NCBI GenBank assembly: GCA_021463865.1
Contig: JAJTXY010000027.1
Location: 1 to 51,990 of the forward strand
Length of the DNA stretch: 51,990 nt
Reading direction: 5' to 3'
Source of the DNA: Anaerolineae bacterium
GTDB taxonomy: Bacteria; Chloroflexota; Anaerolineae; Aggregatilineales; J027
In this document: piece after piece, positions 8,335 to 17,079 of the stretch
Numbering within the stretch: the stretch's first letter is position 1
How the letters are laid out: every line of letters starts with the position of its first letter
Translations under genes and position numbers: made by a program
The notes under the pieces: generated by a model
What the model was told of the DNA's origin: nothing
Database searches by the model: none
The model's input: the letters and a program-made list of their open reading frames with translations, nothing else

Positions 8335-9270
8335 ATGAAGATGGGCTATAATAGCCAATATTTGACCGATGCCCTAGAGGACAGCAATTTGGCAACTTTT
8401 GAACGTGTCGGTGTGTTGGCTCATCCTTCGCGCTCCAATACCGCACTACTAGCTGAACGGATAGCTGATTCGCTTCGACAACGCAGCCTTGATGTGTGGA
8501 TGTTTACGGATTGGAACGCTGACAGAATTCGCCCCCATGTCAAAGATTCGGATATGGTGGTAGCCATTGGTGGGGATGGTGCCATGCTGCACACCGCACG
8601 GGTCTGTGCCCCTTTGGGTGTCCCCATATTTGGCCTTAACGCTGGATATCTCGGATTTTTGACTGAATCCAGCCCAGAACATTGGGAATCCTCCTTGAGG
8701 CGCGTACTGGATGGGGATTATTGGGTTGAAGAACGTATGATGATTACAGGCGAAATCTGGCAGGGCGGCATTTGCACTGGCATTGATGAAGCTTTGAATG
8801 ATATTGTGATTAGCCGTGGGGCGGTAGCCCGATCCGTTCATTTGGAGACATTCATCAACGATACATGGACGACCACCTATAATGCCGATGGCTTAATTGT
8901 TGCCACCCCAACCGGCTCAACCGCCTATGCACTAGCGACTGGTGGGCCAATTCTGCCACCGGATTTACGCAATATTTTGGTAACGCCTGTTGCGCCCCAT
9001 CTGAGCATGGATCGTTCGCTGGTCTTATCTGAAAATTCGGTCATCAAAGTGGTGATTGCCCCGCGCAATTCGGCCCCGGAAGTCGTTGTTACGGTGGACG
9101 GGGAGGCCATCGCGCAAATCGGTGTAGATGATTCGGTCATTATTCGTGCCAGTCAAAAAACTAGTCGGTTTATCCGTCTGCGTGAAAAAGGCTATTTTTT
9201 TCGGTCACTCTTAGACCGACTTGAACCAAAGTTGGTATCGCGCAGCCAACGCGATTCAACCAATCAATAA
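8335..9270 (+). CDS. nadK: NAD kinase
   Basis: Phosphorylates NAD to NADP with ATP or polyphosphate. The 311-residue protein shows the family signatures: GGDG (79-82), LNAGYLGFL just after it, the NE/D-type motif ALNDIVI, and TPTGSTAY of the glycine-rich conserved region. Length is normal. ATG 8335 follows GAGG at good distance and sits about 50 bases after a clear promoter. An internal ATG two codons later is possible. The gene heads a run nadK - B-box protein - recN - recF; nadK next to recN is a common order in bacteria. Confidence 0.95.
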   Translation: MKMGYNSQYLTDALEDSNLATFERVGVLAHPSRSNTALLAERIADSLRQRSLDVWMFTDWNADRIRPHVKDSDMVVAIGGDGAMLHTARVCAPLGVPIFGLNAGYLGFLTESSPEHWESSLRRVLDGDYWVEERMMITGEIWQGGICTGIDEALNDIVISRGAVARSVHLETFINDTWTTTYNADGLIVATPTGSTAYALATGGPILPPDLRNILVTPVAPHLSMDRSLVLSENSVIKVVIAPRNSAPEVVVTVDGEAIAQIGVDDSVIIRASQKTSRFIRLREKGYFFRSLLDRLEPKLVSRSQRDSTNQ

Positions 9271-9289
9271 TCGAGTGGAGTTTTGGTGG

Positions 9290-9790
9290 ATGACTGCTCC
9301 GGTTGAAGCAACCCAAGAAAAGATTTACTGTGGCAAGTCCAATTGCCCCGGCAGCACGGGCCTTAAATGTTATCGCACGGGTGTCCCCATCTGCATGAAA
9401 TGTGCGGTCAAGACCCCCGTCGGTTATATCAGCAAAGAGGCTGCTCGTGAGCAAGCCGATAAATATTTCAATATCGCCAGCTACGACTATATCATCGCCA
9501 CCGTCGTCGCGTTTGGGTCACTCCTCGTCAGTGGGTTTGTATTGGTGCGATTTATTCCATTTTTCTATTTCATGTTCCTAATCGGCGGGGCGGTTGGCGG
9601 GGGCATTGCCGAAATTGTGTGGCGGGCTATCCGGTATAAACGCGGACGCTATACGACCTATGCAGTAGGGATTGGCATGATTGCAGCCACACTGGTCTTG
9701 ATGTTATTCAGTCCAATCAATGGAATCATTTTTGGCGGGGTAGCGACGAGTGTGGCCTTAGGTCGCTTCCGTTTTCAGTTGCGTGTTTAG
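9290..9790 (+). CDS. B-box-type zinc-finger membrane protein
   Basis: Protein of 166 residues. The N-terminus carries a cysteine cluster (Cys at about 14, 18, 26, 34, 37) ending in PICMKCAVKTPVGY, which matches the B-box-like zinc-ribbon followed by the TPVGY block seen in many actinobacterial and Chloroflexota membrane proteins. The C-terminal two-thirds is hydrophobic with three or four membrane segments (about 64-85, 88-108, 123-141, 145-158). One expected metal ligand after TPVGY is Ile-Ser rather than Cys, so the finger may be incomplete. The ATG at 9290 is preferred over an earlier frame extension because GTGGAG (9275-9280) precedes it and the protein then lies just beyond nadK. Function unknown. 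Confidence 0.65.
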   Translation: MTAPVEATQEKIYCGKSNCPGSTGLKCYRTGVPICMKCAVKTPVGYISKEAAREQADKYFNIASYDYIIATVVAFGSLLVSGFVLVRFIPFFYFMFLIGGAVGGGIAEIVWRAIRYKRGRYTTYAVGIGMIAATLVLMLFSPINGIIFGGVATSVALGRFRFQLRV

Positions 9791-9820
9791 TATTGAATTG
9801 AGTAGGGGCAGAGACGGCTT

Positions 9821-11566
9821 ATGCTGGTTGAACTGCATATCAAAGATTTTGCCATCATTAACGAACTGCATTTGGAATTTGGCGAAGGATTTAACGTCAT
9901 CACCGGGGAAACCGGCGCAGGTAAATCCATCCTGATAGATGCAGTCAACTTTGTATTGGGGGTAGGCAACGGCAAAGATTTTATCCGCAGCGGCACTCAA
10001 CAAACCACTGTCGAGGCGTCTTTCCGCGTCCCGGACGTGTTGCAAGCCCATATTCAAAGTTATCTAGATGAAGAAGCCATCGAATATGACTCAGTGGCGG
10101 AACTGCACCTCGCCCGTGAATATCGCTCGAATGGGCGTAACGTGGCACGGGTAAATGGCAGTGTGTGTAAAGCGACCACCTACCGCGAAATTGGGGATTT
10201 ATTGTTGGATATTCATGGGCAAAATGAACACCTCTCCTTGCTCAATCCACGCCAGCATATTTACCTATTGGATCGCTTTGCCGAACTGGAAAATGAACGC
10301 CATGTCGTCACCGCACTGGTACGCAAATTCCAAGCTGTCCACCGCGAAATGGAAGATTTGCAGCACAATGAGGCCGAACTCGCCCGCCGCATGGACATTT
10401 TGCAGTATCAGATAGATGAAATTCAAAATGCCAAACTGCGTGCTGATGAAGAAAACGAACTGCGCGAAGAAAGCAATCGGCTTGCCAATGCCGAAAAGCT
10501 GCGCGAGCATACCTTAGAAATCGAACGCCTGTTGTTTGGCGGCACACGCGGTACGCCCGGCGCGGTTGAACAGGTCAGCCAGACCGCCCTCTTGCTAGAA
10601 AAAGCGGTCAAATTTGATGCGGGTCTGCAAGATTTAACCGAACTTGCCGACAGTATCACGATTCAGGTGGAAGAATTCGCCCAGACCGTGCGCCGCTATG
10701 CCGAAAATATTGATTTGTCGCCGGGGCGGATTGATGAGGTCGAAATTCGCTTGCAGCAAATCACGACGCTTAAACGCAAATATGGCGGTACGATTGAAGC
10801 TGTCCTTGAATTTGCCGAAAAAGCCAAACGTGAACTCGATAACATCACCCACAGTGAAGAACGCCTAGCGGAATTGGAAATTGAGGCCGACACTTTGCTG
10901 CATCAGGTGGGCGAGGCCGCCTATCGTTTGAGCCAGCGCCGCAAAGCCGCTGCCGCACGATTGAGTGCTGAGATCATGACCGAACTCAAAGACCTGCGAA
11001 TGGAAGCTGCTCGTTTTGAAGTCGCTGTCGAACAGCAGGAAATGGTAGACGGTTGTTTTGTGGGCGATGAACGTTTTGCTTTTGATCTCAACGGCATTGA
11101 CCATGTAGAATTTATGATTTCAACCAACTTTGGCGAACCGATTATGCCTCTCGCCAAAATCGCCTCTGGGGGCGAAACAGCCCGTGCGATGCTGGCTCTG
11201 AAAAATGTACTAACCAATGCCGACCACACCCCAACGCTGATTTTTGATGAGGTAGATCAAGGCATTGGCGGACGTTTAGGTATCGTGATTGGTGAAAAGT
11301 TGTGGCGTTTAACAGGCAGTCATCAAGTGTTGTGTGTCACCCACCTAGCCCAAGTCGCCAGCTTTGCCGATACACATTTTAAGGTGAGTAAACACGTCAG
11401 CGGCAGTCGCACCGTCACCGATATTGAGCAGTTGTATGATTCGGCCCGTGTCGAAGAAATCACCCAGATGTTGGGGTCAGAAACCGAAAGCGCCCGTTTG
11501 AATGCCCACGAATTGTTGGGGTTGGCCCGGCAAACCAAGATGTCCCAACAAGTACGCCTATTGTGA
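9821..11566 (+). CDS. recN: DNA repair protein RecN
   Basis: SMC-like ATPase that acts at double-strand breaks. The 581-residue protein has Walker A GETGAGKS (29-36), a central pair of coiled-coil arms (about 150-380), the SGGE signature (IASGGETAR, about 446) and Walker B ending at Asp476 in LIFDEVDQGIGG. The length is normal for RecN. It begins 30 bases after the B-box gene and is followed after 54 bases by recF; a hairpin lies in that gap. Co-location with another recombination ATPase (recF) suggests joint expression as repair genes. Confidence 0.95.
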   Translation: MLVELHIKDFAIINELHLEFGEGFNVITGETGAGKSILIDAVNFVLGVGNGKDFIRSGTQQTTVEASFRVPDVLQAHIQSYLDEEAIEYDSVAELHLAREYRSNGRNVARVNGSVCKATTYREIGDLLLDIHGQNEHLSLLNPRQHIYLLDRFAELENERHVVTALVRKFQAVHREMEDLQHNEAELARRMDILQYQIDEIQNAKLRADEENELREESNRLANAEKLREHTLEIERLLFGGTRGTPGAVEQVSQTALLLEKAVKFDAGLQDLTELADSITIQVEEFAQTVRRYAENIDLSPGRIDEVEIRLQQITTLKRKYGGTIEAVLEFAEKAKRELDNITHSEERLAELEIEADTLLHQVGEAAYRLSQRRKAAAARLSAEIMTELKDLRMEAARFEVAVEQQEMVDGCFVGDERFAFDLNGIDHVEFMISTNFGEPIMPLAKIASGGETARAMLALKNVLTNADHTPTLIFDEVDQGIGGRLGIVIGEKLWRLTGSHQVLCVTHLAQVASFADTHFKVSKHVSGSRTVTDIEQLYDSARVEEITQMLGSETESARLNAHELLGLARQTKMSQQVRLL

Positions 11567-11575
11567 TTATTTTGC

Positions 11576-11600
11576 AGGGGGCAGTCGAAAAATGCCCCTT
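11576..11600 (+). terminator. Hairpin between recN and recF (weak terminator or attenuator)
   Basis: AGGGGGCA (11576-11583) pairs with TGCCCCTT (11593-11600), eight pairs including one G-U, loop of nine. Only a broken T stretch follows, so termination is probably partial and recF may receive read-through. Confidence 0.4.
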
Positions 11601-11620
11601 GTTACCAACCCTGAAAACTC

Positions 11621-12841
11621 ATGCACATCGAGCATTTGTCTCTCAAGAATTTTCGCAACTACATCCGCCTTGAATTGTCATTAACACAGGGGGCGGTAGT
11701 GATTCACGGAGCAAATGCTCAAGGCAAAACCAGCCTGCTCGAAGCCATTTATTATCTCGCCACCAGCAGTTCGCCTTATACTAATTCGGATCGGCAGTTG
11801 ATGAATTGGAATATGGATGGCGAATTTATGGCATTCACACAGGTCGGGGCAGATATAATTCTGTCCAGCCATGCCGTGAATCATGCCGAAATAATCCTAT
11901 TTAAAGATCAGACCCCCGATGGTGGCGAACGTTTCCGCAAAGAGGTCAAAATCAACGGGGTATCACGGCGCGGGGCAGATTTGTTGGGATTGCTGGCGGT
12001 GGTGATGTTTCTACCACAGGATATGTCACTGGTCGAAGGCCCACCCGCCGGACGCCGACGTTATCTCGACATCGCCCTCTGTCAAACCGACAACGCCTAT
12101 TCGCAAGCCCTCAGCACCTTTGAAAAAGCCCTAACTCAGCGCAATGCCCTGTTACGCCGCATCGGGGATGGATTTGCCTCACCTACCGAACTGGAATATT
12201 GGGATGTGCAGATCGCTGAAGCCGCCGGGATTTTGATTGCAGGCCGCCAGCGATTTATCCGGGAATTGGAACGCTTGGCTCAACGGATACATCGAGATTT
12301 AAGTGGTCGTTTGGAAGATTTGGAGTTGGTCTATCAGCCCAGTTTTGAGCCGACCTTTGAGGGGGATGGTCAGCGGTCATTCAATACACTGGGTCTTGAT
12401 CTGCACCGTCAACTGCCCCCTGAAGACATCGTGCCGCAATATCGTGAAGCATTGGTGACTTCGCGCAGCGATGAAATCACACGCGGCATGACCCTCATTG
12501 GCCCGCAGCGTGATGAAATGCGCTTTTTGGTTAACGGGCGCGATTTGGGGACGTATGGCTCACGCGGACAGACCCGCACAGGCATCTTAGCCCTTAAATT
12601 AGCTGAATTGGAATGGATGCACCGCACTCTCAATGAATGGCCCGTACTGCTGTTGGATGAAGTATTTGCCGAATTGGACGCTGACCGCCGCAGTTATTTG
12701 GTAGACCGTATCAAAGACGTTAATCAGGTACTACTAACGACCACTGAAATTTCGACCCTTGCCCCTGAATTTCTGCATAGGGCAGCCTTGTGGCAGGTGC
12801 GCGATGGTCAAATCACGATTGTGGAAGCAAGGGGCGCTTAG
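11621..12841 (+). CDS. recF: DNA replication and repair protein RecF
   Basis: ATP-dependent single-strand-gap repair protein that helps load RecA. The 406-residue protein begins with the RecF hallmark LSLKNFRNY, then Walker A GANAQGKT (30-37). The C-terminal half has the signature SRGQTRTG and the Walker B block LLLDEVFAELD. Length is slightly above average. recF is more often found in the dnaA-dnaN cluster; here it stands behind recN and no dnaA or dnaN is present. Its 3' end overlaps the convergent rsmG gene by 29 bases, so the two coding ends share sequence on opposite strands. Confidence 0.93.
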   Translation: MHIEHLSLKNFRNYIRLELSLTQGAVVIHGANAQGKTSLLEAIYYLATSSSPYTNSDRQLMNWNMDGEFMAFTQVGADIILSSHAVNHAEIILFKDQTPDGGERFRKEVKINGVSRRGADLLGLLAVVMFLPQDMSLVEGPPAGRRRYLDIALCQTDNAYSQALSTFEKALTQRNALLRRIGDGFASPTELEYWDVQIAEAAGILIAGRQRFIRELERLAQRIHRDLSGRLEDLELVYQPSFEPTFEGDGQRSFNTLGLDLHRQLPPEDIVPQYREALVTSRSDEITRGMTLIGPQRDEMRFLVNGRDLGTYGSRGQTRTGILALKLAELEWMHRTLNEWPVLLLDEVFAELDADRRSYLVDRIKDVNQVLLTTTEISTLAPEFLHRAALWQVRDGQITIVEARGA

Positions 12842-13544
12842 AGGGTGTACCTGCTTGACGCGGATACTGGACAGGGGTGGGGCGGAATTTTTCCATGACA
12901 ATCAGATAATGGGCTTCTTCAACCCCCGGTAGTTCCACCCGATGATTTGCTATCACCTTGCCGCCGAGCGTTTTCAGGGCATAGGCCGCTTCGTCAATTT
13001 CTCGCGCCGCGCTCTCCCCCTTCATCGCCACACAAATGCCCCCAACTTTACATAGAGGCAGCAGATATTCGGCCAAAACGGGCAGATGCGCCACTGCGCG
13101 GGCGACTACAAGATCGTATTTTTCGCGGTGCGCCTTGTTCTGTCCGGCGTCCTCAGCGCGGGAGGTCACAACCTGCACATTCGATAGTTGCAGCGTTTCC
13201 ACCATATGCGACAAAAACGCCGTCTTTTTGCCAACCGAGTCCATCAGAGTCAGCGCAATATCGGGGCGGATAATCTTCAAGACGAGGCCGGGAAACCCTG
13301 CCCCTGTGCCAACATCTACCAGACACGCTTTTTGTGGGATTTGGATATGCCCCAACAGCGAAATTGAATCGAGGAAATGGCGGGTTTCGACGGCATCGGA
13401 GTCGGTGATGGCGGTCAAATTGGCGCGGTTTTCGTTCCAATCGAGCATCTCACGAGCGTAGATCACCAGTTGTTCACCGATGATGGGAGAGAATTCGATC
13501 CCGAATTTTTGGGCGGCATTTTCGGCAAGGCGTTGGGGTTGCAC
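12813..13544 (-). CDS. rsmG: 16S rRNA (guanine-N7) methyltransferase RsmG (GidB)
   Basis: Methylates N7 of the guanine equivalent to E. coli G527 in the 530 loop of 16S rRNA using SAM; its loss is known to give low-level streptomycin resistance. The 243-residue protein has the RsmG fold: ANLTAI and RHFLDS near residues 41-60, SAM motif VDVGTGAGFPG (76-86), and VVARAVAHL further on. The GTG start is supported by AGAGGTG about ten bases upstream, which lies inside the end of the preceding DUF2442 gene. A proline/arginine-rich tail of about 20 residues extends past the usual end and overlaps recF by 29 bases. Confidence 0.93.
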   Translation of the reverse strand: MQPQRLAENAAQKFGIEFSPIIGEQLVIYAREMLDWNENRANLTAITDSDAVETRHFLDSISLLGHIQIPQKACLVDVGTGAGFPGLVLKIIRPDIALTLMDSVGKKTAFLSHMVETLQLSNVQVVTSRAEDAGQNKAHREKYDLVVARAVAHLPVLAEYLLPLCKVGGICVAMKGESAAREIDEAAYALKTLGGKVIANHRVELPGVEEAHYLIVMEKFRPTPVQYPRQAGTPSKRPLLPQS

Positions 13545-13550
13545 TACAAG

Positions 13551-13835
13551 CTACACCTCTTGTTTGGCAATGATTTGGGGCTTCGGCGAATGGTTGCCAG
13601 CCAACATGCCACGCACGGATAAATCCTCATCTAGTAGAGGCCAATGGATTCCACTAAAACCGAGTTCAATCACTGCCAATTCTTCAGGAGAGGCTACTTT
13701 TAAACGCGGATACCAGTCCAGTGGAGTAGCAATTACGCGCCCGTCCTGCAAGGTCACTTTTAGAAAATCATCGCTGATTTCAACGGCAATTGGACAGTCT
13801 TTTTCATGTGGCTGATTCAGCATTTCTATCAACAT
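13551..13835 (-). CDS. DUF2442 protein
   Basis: Small 94-residue protein whose C-terminal half carries the DUF2442 signature: GIHWPLLDEDLSVRGML. DUF2442 genes often sit next to DUF4160 genes in what are believed to be toxin-antitoxin-like pairs, but no DUF4160 partner is present here; only 68 bases separate this gene from the next one upstream. It ends six bases before the rsmG start and probably shares its transcript. The protein may be a domesticated or orphan member. Function unknown. Confidence 0.8.
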   Translation of the reverse strand: MLIEMLNQPHEKDCPIAVEISDDFLKVTLQDGRVIATPLDWYPRLKVASPEELAVIELGFSGIHWPLLDEDLSVRGMLAGNHSPKPQIIAKQEV

Positions 13836-13845
13836 TCCAAATAGA

Positions 13846-13890
13846 TCGGCGGGCGTGTTCTATATTTTTCACATCCCCACACCCGCCCGA
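13846..13890 (-). terminator. GC-rich imperfect hairpin downstream of the P-loop GTPase gene
   Basis: TCGGCGGGCGTGT (13846-13858) pairs with ACACCCGCCCGA (13879-13890) with two one-base bulges. Read leftward it follows the stop of the GTPase gene and precedes DUF2442. No good T stretch follows on that strand, so it may be a processing or partial termination site. Confidence 0.35.
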
Positions 13891-13903
13891 CTATCAATTC
13901 ACG

Positions 13904-15229
13904 TTATTTTTTGCGGCCAAACTTGGCTTCGAGCACTTCAAGCAAAGTCGGTTGCCCGATTTCCTGCAATTCATAGCGCACCCGCAGCATTGGCTTGTTG
14001 GCTTCCAAAATCCGCCCCAAGTCAATTGGCGTTCCGACGACGACAATATCAGCCTCGGTGCGGTTGATGGTCTCTTCGAGGTCATCGCGTTGGGCATCAC
14101 CATAGCCCATCGCGGGGAGCAGCGTGCCAATCTTGGGATAATGCTCAAACGTCTCGGTGATGCTCCTGACAGTATAGGGACGCGGATCAACAATTGTGCC
14201 AGCCCCAAATTTCTGTGCGGCGACAATCCCTGCCCCATATTTCATTTCGCCGTGTGTCAGCGTTGGGCCATCTTCCACCACCAATACCCGCTTACCCCGA
14301 ATCATGTCCGAATTTTCAACAAAAATTGGTGAGGCGGCTTCGATCATAATCGCGTCGGGATTGAGGGCAAAAATAGATTCACGCACTTTTGCAATGCCTT
14401 CGGGTGACGCAGTATCCACTTTATTGATAATCACCACATCCGCTGATCGTAGATTGGCTTCACCGGGGTGATAGCTCACTTCATGACCGGGGCGATGCGG
14501 ATCAACCAAGACGATATGAATGTCCGGCAGATAGAAGGGCAGGTCGTTGTTCCCCCCGTCCCACAGTACAATGTCGGCTTCTTTTTCGGCCTCACGCAAA
14601 ATTCGCTCATAGTCCACGCCAGCAAACACGACCACACCGTTGTCAATATGCGGCTCGTATTCTTCGCGTTCTTCGATGGTGACTTGGTGATAATCAAGGT
14701 CTTTGTAATCGCCAAAACGCTGCACGGCTTGTTTGGCTAGGTCACCATACGGCATGGGGTGACGCACGGCGGCGACTTTGTAACCCAGTTCGCGCAGGGC
14801 ACGGCTAACCGCACGGGTAGTTTGGCTCTTACCGACACCCGTCCGCACGGCACCAATGCTGACGACAGGCTTGGTGCTTTTAACTTGGGTATCTTTGGTG
14901 CCGAGCAGTCGGAAATTGGCTCCGGCAGCCAAAACCAGACTGGCTTTGTGCATAACATACTCATGCGGCACGTCCGAATAGGCAAAAACGACCTCATCTA
15001 CCCTCAATTGGTGGATAAGATCGCGTAATTCCTCTTCGGCGTAAATCGGGATGCCTTTGGGGTAGAGTTTTCCGGCGAGTTCTGGGGGATAAACTCGGCC
15101 TTCAATATCGGGAATCTGGGTTGCCGTAAAAGCGACCACCTCGTATTGGTCATTGTCACGGAACACCATATTAAAATTATGAAAGTCGCGTCCGGCGGCT
15201 CCCATAATCAAGACTTTGGTTTTACTCAT
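13904..15229 (-). CDS. Cyclic 2,3-diphosphoglycerate synthetase-like P-loop GTPase
   Basis: The 441-residue protein resembles the COG2403 group, usually labelled predicted GTPase or cyclic 2,3-diphosphoglycerate synthetase. Residues 1-115 form a Rossmann-like domain (KVLIMGAAGRDFHNF). A P-loop follows at about 126-136 (GAVRTGVGKSQ), then a DGGNND block near 225 and an NKVD motif near 262, which suggests guanine-nucleotide or NTP use. In methanogens the named enzyme makes the osmolyte cyclic 2,3-diphosphoglycerate; whether this bacterial relative does so is not shown. The gene is read with tatC, 28 bases downstream of it. Strong family match, uncertain reaction. Confidence 0.75.
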   Translation of the reverse strand: MSKTKVLIMGAAGRDFHNFNMVFRDNDQYEVVAFTATQIPDIEGRVYPPELAGKLYPKGIPIYAEEELRDLIHQLRVDEVVFAYSDVPHEYVMHKASLVLAAGANFRLLGTKDTQVKSTKPVVSIGAVRTGVGKSQTTRAVSRALRELGYKVAAVRHPMPYGDLAKQAVQRFGDYKDLDYHQVTIEEREEYEPHIDNGVVVFAGVDYERILREAEKEADIVLWDGGNNDLPFYLPDIHIVLVDPHRPGHEVSYHPGEANLRSADVVIINKVDTASPEGIAKVRESIFALNPDAIMIEAASPIFVENSDMIRGKRVLVVEDGPTLTHGEMKYGAGIVAAQKFGAGTIVDPRPYTVRSITETFEHYPKIGTLLPAMGYGDAQRDDLEETINRTEADIVVVGTPIDLGRILEANKPMLRVRYELQEIGQPTLLEVLEAKFGRKK

Positions 15230-15257
15230 GGGGATATTGGCTCCTAAATAGTGAAAC

Positions 15258-16073
15258 TCAATGAGGCGCGTTCAGCGAACGTTGAACACGACGTGCAGCA
15301 ATTGCCACAAGGCCAATGCTGAGAACGTACAACATCAACAGCGGCGCAACAACTAGGAGCATATTAAAAGGGTCAACTGTGGGGGTGATGATTGCAGCAA
15401 TGACCGTGATGGCAACCACAGCAAAGCGCCAATTGCGGATTAACGCTTTCGGCCCAATCAGTCCTAGTCGCGCCAACACAAACATGAAGACTGGCATCTC
15501 GAATGCCACGCCAATCCAAAACAACAGCGAGGTCAAAAACTTGAAATATTCTTGGGCAAACCACTGATCTTGAAAAACATCATCTTGAAAAGTCTGCAAA
15601 AAATCAAAGGCCGCTGGGGCCATAATGAACCACGCAAAAGAGACGCCTAATAGGAAAAAGCCCGTCGTAGCTGGAATCGCCAATAGCACCCAATTGCGTT
15701 CTTTTTTGGTGAGGCCGGGAGCAACAAACATGAACAACTGATAGGTGATATAGGGTATAGTGAGAATGGCCCCACTCATCAGTGCCACCCGGAAATACAT
15801 CACGACTGCACCAGTAGGTGTGGGATTAATCAGTTTATTTTCATAGGGGCTAGACAAATATTTGATGATGTCGCCCGTAAAAATCGCTGAAATAACGACC
15901 CCAAGAATCAAAGCAATGATCGAACGTAGCAAGCGCGAACGCAGTTCTTCCAGATGCTCAAAAAAACTCATCGTGCCGACAGGCGCTTTTTCCGGCAATG
16001 GGGCCGGGCCAATGACGGTGGGAGTCGGATTAGGCGATGTGGAGGTCAAGGGTTCTTTCACGGTTCGCCTCAT
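15258..16073 (-). CDS. tatC: Twin-arginine translocase subunit TatC
   Basis: Core receptor of the Tat export pathway, an integral membrane protein that binds twin-arginine signal peptides. The 271-residue protein has the N-terminal TatC signature MSFFEHLEELRSRLLRS at about 35-51, the membrane segments expected of the family (about 54-70, 95-115, 132-155, 180-200, 218-235, 237-255) and the FEMPVF block. A proline-rich cytosolic N-terminal extension of about 33 residues precedes it. The start overlaps the nusB stop (ATGA). No tatA/tatB gene is present in the window. Probable clients encoded here are the DUF1800 and DUF1501 proteins. Confidence 0.95.
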   Translation of the reverse strand: MRRTVKEPLTSTSPNPTPTVIGPAPLPEKAPVGTMSFFEHLEELRSRLLRSIIALILGVVISAIFTGDIIKYLSSPYENKLINPTPTGAVVMYFRVALMSGAILTIPYITYQLFMFVAPGLTKKERNWVLLAIPATTGFFLLGVSFAWFIMAPAAFDFLQTFQDDVFQDQWFAQEYFKFLTSLLFWIGVAFEMPVFMFVLARLGLIGPKALIRNWRFAVVAITVIAAIITPTVDPFNMLLVVAPLLMLYVLSIGLVAIAARRVQRSLNAPH

Positions 16074-16666
16074 GTGGTTTCTTCAGTTGGAGAATCGGGT
16101 TGGATGCCGTACCATTCGTCGGTGATTGACCCCAATACACCATTAATAAAACGCGGTGATCCTTCTGCCCCAAACAGTTTAGCAATCTCTACCGCCTCAT
16201 TGATGACGACTTTGACAGGCAGTTTTTTGTCTTGGGTCAATTCGTGAATGGCGATTCGTAGGATATTGCGGTCAATAATGGCGATCTGGTCAAGCGGCCA
16301 TTCCGGGGCATGTTGGGCGATTACTTGGTCAAGATTATCGCGTTGTTTCAACACCCCTGTTACCAGAATTTGCATCATTTGATACGTTTCGACGGTTAAA
16401 GTAAGTTCGGGGTCTTTAAGCACCAAGCTGGCATCATCCCAGTCATCATCTTCGTCGTCCTCCACCATCTCCTCACCAAGTGTACTAGATGAAAGGTGCA
16501 AGGCCATATATGCCGTAATACGGGCATCATCTCCCGGAATGGGCATATTGGCATATGATTCTAAAATGCTGATCGGAGTATGGTTGGTACTATCAATTTC
16601 ATAGAGGGCCAATAACGCAAGACTGCGTGCCAGATGGCGAAGGTCAATGTTGGGTGGTGTTGTCAT
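16070..16666 (-). CDS. nusB: Transcription antitermination protein NusB
   Basis: RNA-binding factor that joins NusE (S10) in rRNA antitermination. The 198-residue protein has the NusB pattern: ARSLALLALYEID at the N-terminus, WPLDQIAIIDRNILRIAIHEL, VVINEAVEIAKLFG and RFINGVLGSI near the C-terminus. An acidic insert (EEMVEDDEDDDWDD, about 66-79) makes it longer than the usual 140-160 residues. ATG 16666 is chosen because a longer frame would overlap the upstream Asp23 gene. It overlaps tatC by four bases (ATGA) and follows Asp23 by 13 bases. Confidence 0.9.
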   Translation of the reverse strand: MTTPPNIDLRHLARSLALLALYEIDSTNHTPISILESYANMPIPGDDARITAYMALHLSSSTLGEEMVEDDEDDDWDDASLVLKDPELTLTVETYQMMQILVTGVLKQRDNLDQVIAQHAPEWPLDQIAIIDRNILRIAIHELTQDKKLPVKVVINEAVEIAKLFGAEGSPRFINGVLGSITDEWYGIQPDSPTEETT

Positions 16667-16679
16667 AATATCACTAAAG

Positions 16680-17024
16680 CTACTTTTCAAACACCACGTC
16701 TTCAATATGGACGTTGACGGCTAAAACCTTCATGCCGATATATTCCTTTATGGTACGGGCGACCTCTTCTTGGACACGTCGGCTAGTATCATAAAGCCCA
16801 TGTGAGGCTTTGGCAACAATGTAAACATCCACCCGCACACCTTCTGGCTCAACATTCAGGCGCACGCCGCTTTCATCCGTAGAAAGCCGCAGCCAACTTG
16901 AACCACCGGGGACGCTGCTTAATTGGGCTACCCCATTCACATTGAGGGTGGCAATGCGTACCACCGTTACTAACACACTCGGCACAACCGTTACCGTATC
17001 ATTCGGATTTTGAAGGGTCGCCAT
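16680..17024 (-). CDS. Asp23/Gls24-family protein
   Basis: Cytosolic 114-residue protein of the Asp23 (DUF322) family, members of which are linked to envelope stress in Firmicutes. Seen features are IATLNVNGVAQL near residues 23-34, VDVYIVAKASHGL near 66-78, and the terminal VNVHIEDVVF. Asp23-family genes lie directly upstream of nusB in many Gram-positive and Chloroflexota genomes, which fits here. It stands between fabG (55 bases upstream) and nusB. Confidence 0.88.
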   Translation of the reverse strand: MATLQNPNDTVTVVPSVLVTVVRIATLNVNGVAQLSSVPGGSSWLRLSTDESGVRLNVEPEGVRVDVYIVAKASHGLYDTSRRVQEEVARTIKEYIGMKVLAVNVHIEDVVFEK

Positions 17025-17079
17025 GTTCCACTACAAGCCAATCTGTACTATGCGTTGTCCTAAATTGTACAACTAAAGC

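Noticed and set aside
13551-13835. DUF2442 as part of a full toxin-antitoxin pair
   Set aside because: No DUF4160 or other toxin gene on either side; the gene sits in the rsmG transcript.
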